Positions 61,438 to 64,000 of a DNA stretch of 64,000 bases are shown here, piece after piece. Position numbers and translations under genes: made by a program. Origin of the DNA: an uncultured Clostridia bacterium (GTDB taxonomy: Bacteria > Bacillota > Clostridia > Oscillospirales > Acutalibacteraceae); NCBI GenBank assembly GCA_947623205.1, contig CANQGM010000008.1, positions 25,278-89,277 on the forward strand. The letters run 5' to 3'. The notes under the pieces are model-generated. The model saw nothing but the letters and a program-made list of their open reading frames with translations. It was not told where the DNA came from and made no database searches. Numbering within the stretch: position 1 is the stretch's first letter; each line of letters opens with the position of its first letter.

Positions 61438-62514
61438 ATGAAAACAAAAATTTTGTCAGCAATTTTATCAGCAATTATATTATTAACGTCGGCAGCAATA
61501 CTTGTCGGCTGCGGAGGAGAAAAGGCGCCGGCTGCAAAAATTGAGACCGTGACCGAAGTTGCCACGGACGAACAGGGCAGCACACAAATAGTTGAAGAAA
61601 CTCGGGTCATAGAAGAAACTACTGCGACAAATTCAAAAAGCGAGAGCTCTGAAAGCTCTGAAACAAAATCAAATGATAATAGTTCGGCAAGTAAAAATAA
61701 TACAAACTCGGATAATGTGAAGAGTAATAGTAATAGTAGTGCTAATAAGACTACTACTAATAATACTAATAGTAATAAGTCGAGCGCGAAGGTAACGGGT
61801 GGAAGTACGAAAAGTAGTACGAAGCCTGCTAAGAGTTCTAAGCCTAAGAGTGTTGCGGTGACGAGTGTGAGCCTTAGTAAGAGTTCGTTGAGCGTAACTG
61901 TTGGAAAGAGCGCGTCGTTTACTGTAACGGTTAATCCTAATAATGCAAGTAATAAGGATTATGTAGCGAGTACGAATAACGGTCATGCAACTGTAAACTG
62001 TTCAGGCTCTACGGTCACGGTAAAGGGTATAAGCAAGGGTAGTTGCGTTGTAACTGTTAAGAGTAGTAATGGTAAGACTGCGAAGTGTTTTGTTACGGTA
62101 AAGGCTAAAGCCACAAGTAAACCCGCCAAGGTAACTGACGACACGGTACTATCTCTTAGCGAGTTGCATACCGATAAGAGTATGAAGAAAATCTGCGACA
62201 AAATCAACGCCTATTTCATAAACAAGGGTATGCATCGTGATGCATCTTGGAATAAGAACAATTCAGGTTGGTACTTCTATCAGGCTGGTCAAGATGAGTT
62301 CTTCGGTGTGCCTTCTCAGTCAATAAATTCTTATGCAACTGATGTGATAGAATATTTTGACGGAGAGCTTTGGGCAAATAATATTCTGGGAGAACAAGTT
62401 TATGACGATGGTGAAATCTCATATACCGAGTATGTAAATTACAGTGATTGTACTTTTAACTGTTATTATGAAAAGCAAAGTGATGGAGGTTATAATATCT
62501 ACTTCTGCAAATAA
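61438..62514 (+). CDS. Lipoprotein with Ser/Asn-rich linker and bacterial Ig-like (Big2) domain
   Basis: 358 aa. Lipoprotein signal (ILLTSAAILVGC), a long low-complexity linker rich in Ser, Asn, Thr and Lys (residues about 60-140), then a Big2-like Ig domain (VTSVSLSKSSLSVTVGKSAS ... GSCVVTVKSSNGKTAKCFVT). A C-terminal domain of about 110 aa follows with several aromatic residues and Cys (WYFYQAGQDEFFG, CTFNCYYEK), not recognised. Start at 61438 with AGGAGA; the ATG at 61402 is in the promoter region. Probably a cell-surface protein. Confidence 0.78.
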   Translation: MKTKILSAILSAIILLTSAAILVGCGGEKAPAAKIETVTEVATDEQGSTQIVEETRVIEETTATNSKSESSESSETKSNDNSSASKNNTNSDNVKSNSNSSANKTTTNNTNSNKSSAKVTGGSTKSSTKPAKSSKPKSVAVTSVSLSKSSLSVTVGKSASFTVTVNPNNASNKDYVASTNNGHATVNCSGSTVTVKGISKGSCVVTVKSSNGKTAKCFVTVKAKATSKPAKVTDDTVLSLSELHTDKSMKKICDKINAYFINKGMHRDASWNKNNSGWYFYQAGQDEFFGVPSQSINSYATDVIEYFDGELWANNILGEQVYDDGEISYTEYVNYSDCTFNCYYEKQSDGGYNIYFCK

Positions 62515-62577
62515 CTTTAAACAGTGTTAGATAACTCACTTTAAAATACAATCTATAAGTGTAGAACGCATAGAAAA

Positions 62578-62601
62578 CGGCGGCAGGAAATCCTGCCGCC
62601 G
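62578..62601. terminator. Terminator between convergent lipoprotein and surface-protein genes
   Basis: Perfect 10-bp GC-rich stem CGGCGGCAGG / CCTGCCGCCG. The T run (GTTTTCTA) is on the - strand side, so it mainly ends the Big3-repeat gene. Confidence 0.85.
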
Positions 62602-62621
62602 TCCCGCTGTTTCGTTAAGAA

Positions 62622-64000
62622 TCAATCGGAAAGATGATGTTTTTTCCTGCTTGCAAGCCTTGCAAGTAGCGTCAGCATACTGCCGGAAGACATCATCAGG
62701 AGCAACCAGATGCACCAGCAGCTGTCGTCTCCCGTTTGAGGGCTCTTGTTGTCTTCGACATCCTTATCGCCGCCGGGAATGACCGGTGACTGCGAGGAGG
62801 CTTTCACCGTCACGGTGAAGCTGGTCTCAACGCCGCCGTAGTTGACCTTTACTTCACGCTGACCGGAAACGCTGAAATCATACGCAACCGTCCAGCCCTT
62901 GGTAACCGTCTGTGTAGTGCCGTTGTCGTAATAGAGCGTGATTTCCATTCCGGCGCCGTTAAACTCGGCGTTTTCCTCATATACCATGTTGTTCGGCATC
63001 TTCGTAACTTCAATTCGGGGCAAGGTCTTAGCAACGACATTCACCGTAAACACCGCCGTGTAACCCTGATAGGAGACCATCACATCGCTCATCCCGACTT
63101 TGTCAAAGGTATATGCGATTTCTAAGCCCTCGGTCAAGACTTCCGTCTTTCCGTTGTTGTAGTAAACGGTTATCTCCATTCCCTGCGGGTCGAACTTCGT
63201 TCCCTCGACGTAGTCCGACTTGTCGGGGTTGCGGGTAATTTCAATACGGTCAATATCCTTTGCCTGAACCGTCACCTCAAACGTCTCGGTAAATCCGCCG
63301 TAGGTCACGATCACCGTCTGCTTGCCCGGCTTTGTGTTGTCGAATCCGTCCGTAATCATTTCGTCTGAAAGCTCGATCTCCTCGGTTGTGCCGTTGTCGT
63401 AATAAAGCATGAGTTTTCCGCCGCGGATATCCAGCTCTTCCGAAGCCTCCAGATAGACCTGTTTGTTCGGAGGCGTTGTGACCTTGATTCCGGTGAGGGA
63501 TTTTTCGGTCACCGTCACGGTCAGTGTCGCCGTTTTTCCCCCGTAAGTGATTGTAACTTCTTTTTGGCCTGGGGTGCCGAAGTCATAGTCGCCGACCGTC
63601 CAGCCCGCAGTAACTTTTTCGGTTGTTCCGTTGTCGTACCGCAGTTTAAGCTCCATGCCGGAATCGTCAAACGAAGTTCCCTCGATATATTGCATTTTGT
63701 TCGGATTCTTGCTGATTGAGACGGAAACCAACGACTTGGAGACGACATTCACCGTCAAAGTCGTCTTGCACTCTTTATAGGAAATGACGACATCACACTG
63801 TCCCGCCTTGCTGAAATCATAGTCAAACTTCCACCCCTCGGCAACTATATCTTCGTCGCCGTTGTTATAGTGCAGCTTAAGCTCCATACCGGAATCGTCA
63901 AACGAAGTTCCCTCGACATATTCCATTTTGTTCGGATTCTTGCTGATTGAGACGGAAACCAACGACTTGGAGACGACATTCACCGTCAAAGTCGTCTTGC
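62622..64000 (-). CDS. Big3-repeat surface protein with sortase-type anchor (cut by right edge)
   Basis: At least 459 aa; the frame is open to the window end. Five complete and one partial Ig-like repeats of about 77-80 aa (pattern ISKNPNKMQYIEGTSFDDSG, GMELKLRYDNGT, PGQKEVTITYGGKTATLTV), as in the Big_3 family. The C-terminus has the sortase-like motif SPQTG (in KSPQTGDDS), a hydrophobic segment (CIWLLLMMSSGSMLTLLA) and a basic tail (RKKHHLSD). Base composition is near 52% GC, well above the host average. Probably an adhesin or glycan-binding wall protein. Confidence 0.85.
   Translation of the reverse strand, partial: KTTLTVNVVSKSLVSVSISKNPNKMEYVEGTSFDDSGMELKLHYNNGDEDIVAEGWKFDYDFSKAGQCDVVISYKECKTTLTVNVVSKSLVSVSISKNPNKMQYIEGTSFDDSGMELKLRYDNGTTEKVTAGWTVGDYDFGTPGQKEVTITYGGKTATLTVTVTEKSLTGIKVTTPPNKQVYLEASEELDIRGGKLMLYYDNGTTEEIELSDEMITDGFDNTKPGKQTVIVTYGGFTETFEVTVQAKDIDRIEITRNPDKSDYVEGTKFDPQGMEITVYYNNGKTEVLTEGLEIAYTFDKVGMSDVMVSYQGYTAVFTVNVVAKTLPRIEVTKMPNNMVYEENAEFNGAGMEITLYYDNGTTQTVTKGWTVAYDFSVSGQREVKVNYGGVETSFTVTVKASSQSPVIPGGDKDVEDNKSPQTGDDSCWCIWLLLMMSSGSMLTLLARLASRKKHHLSD
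63654..64000 (-). repeat. Near-identical 231-bp direct repeats in the Big3 surface gene
   Basis: About 117 bp at 63654-63770 recur almost unchanged at 63885-64000 (offset 231 bp = 77 codons), for example ACGAAGTTCCCTCGA at 63671 and 63902. They encode the last two N-terminal-most repeats visible. Confidence 0.9.

Overview
This is about 64 kb of a low-GC, anaerobic, gut-type Firmicute (class Clostridia, probably the Ruminococcaceae/Oscillospiraceae group). I infer this from strong AGGAGG-like ribosome binding sites, a Trp T-box leader, a LexA/DinR-type SOS repressor, pyruvate:ferredoxin oxidoreductase, 2-hydroxyacyl-CoA dehydratase activase proteins, a MalEFG importer with GH13 enzymes, and a sortase-type surface protein. 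No rRNA, CRISPR array or complete prophage is visible.

Layout. 1-4.4 kb: metG (cut by the left edge), tatD, an 8-oxoguanine glycosylase and a DUF6062-like protein. 4.5-7.6 kb: three orphan phage-tail-fibre-like genes, one holding four 258-bp tandem repeats. 7.8-13.7 kb: a membrane protein, a split 2-hydroxyacyl-CoA dehydratase activase pair and an acidic-tailed protein. 13.9-18.6 kb: a CpXC protein, citrate synthase, LOG and MGMT genes and an iron alcohol dehydrogenase. 18.8-23.4 kb: a two-component system, class I fumarase and lexA. 23.7-29.9 kb: trpE-G-D-C-B-A (no trpF) behind a complete Trp T-box with its own consensus promoter. 30-36 kb: PFOR (nifJ), then serC-serA. 36-41 kb: a membrane protein followed by pyrC, an HMGL-like aldolase and pyrF. 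41-50 kb: mntP with a structured leader, two GH13 glycosidases, a MecA-like protein and malE/F/G. 50.4-54.4 kb: murE, pncB, and divergently a small zinc ribbon with nicotinamidase, then tRNA-Trp.

Downstream of tRNA-Trp the composition becomes mosaic. An AT-rich PD-(D/E)XK nuclease gene carries two frameshifts (54.5-55.8 kb). A GC-rich seven-gene redox operon (56.0-60.8 kb) follows: two flavodoxins (one a lipoprotein), two flavin reductase-type proteins, an aldo/keto reductase, a CMD-cupin protein and a TetR regulator with paired operators at the promoter. Next come what looks like a complete type I toxin-antitoxin locus with a 23-aa hydrophobic peptide (61.1-61.4 kb), a Big2-domain lipoprotein, and a GC-rich Big3-repeat surface protein running off the right edge. 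This right-hand 10 kb looks like an accessory region, and its most distinctive items are the toxin locus and the redox operon.

How the genes work together: trp operon transcription is sensed through uncharged tRNA-Trp, and the tRNA-Trp gene itself is in the window. pncB and pncA serve NAD salvage. MalEFG probably imports maltodextrins released by the exported GH13 lipoprotein, with the cytoplasmic GH13 finishing hydrolysis. PFOR, citrate synthase and fumarase belong to central anaerobic carbon flow. All statements come from reading the sequence; no database search was run.
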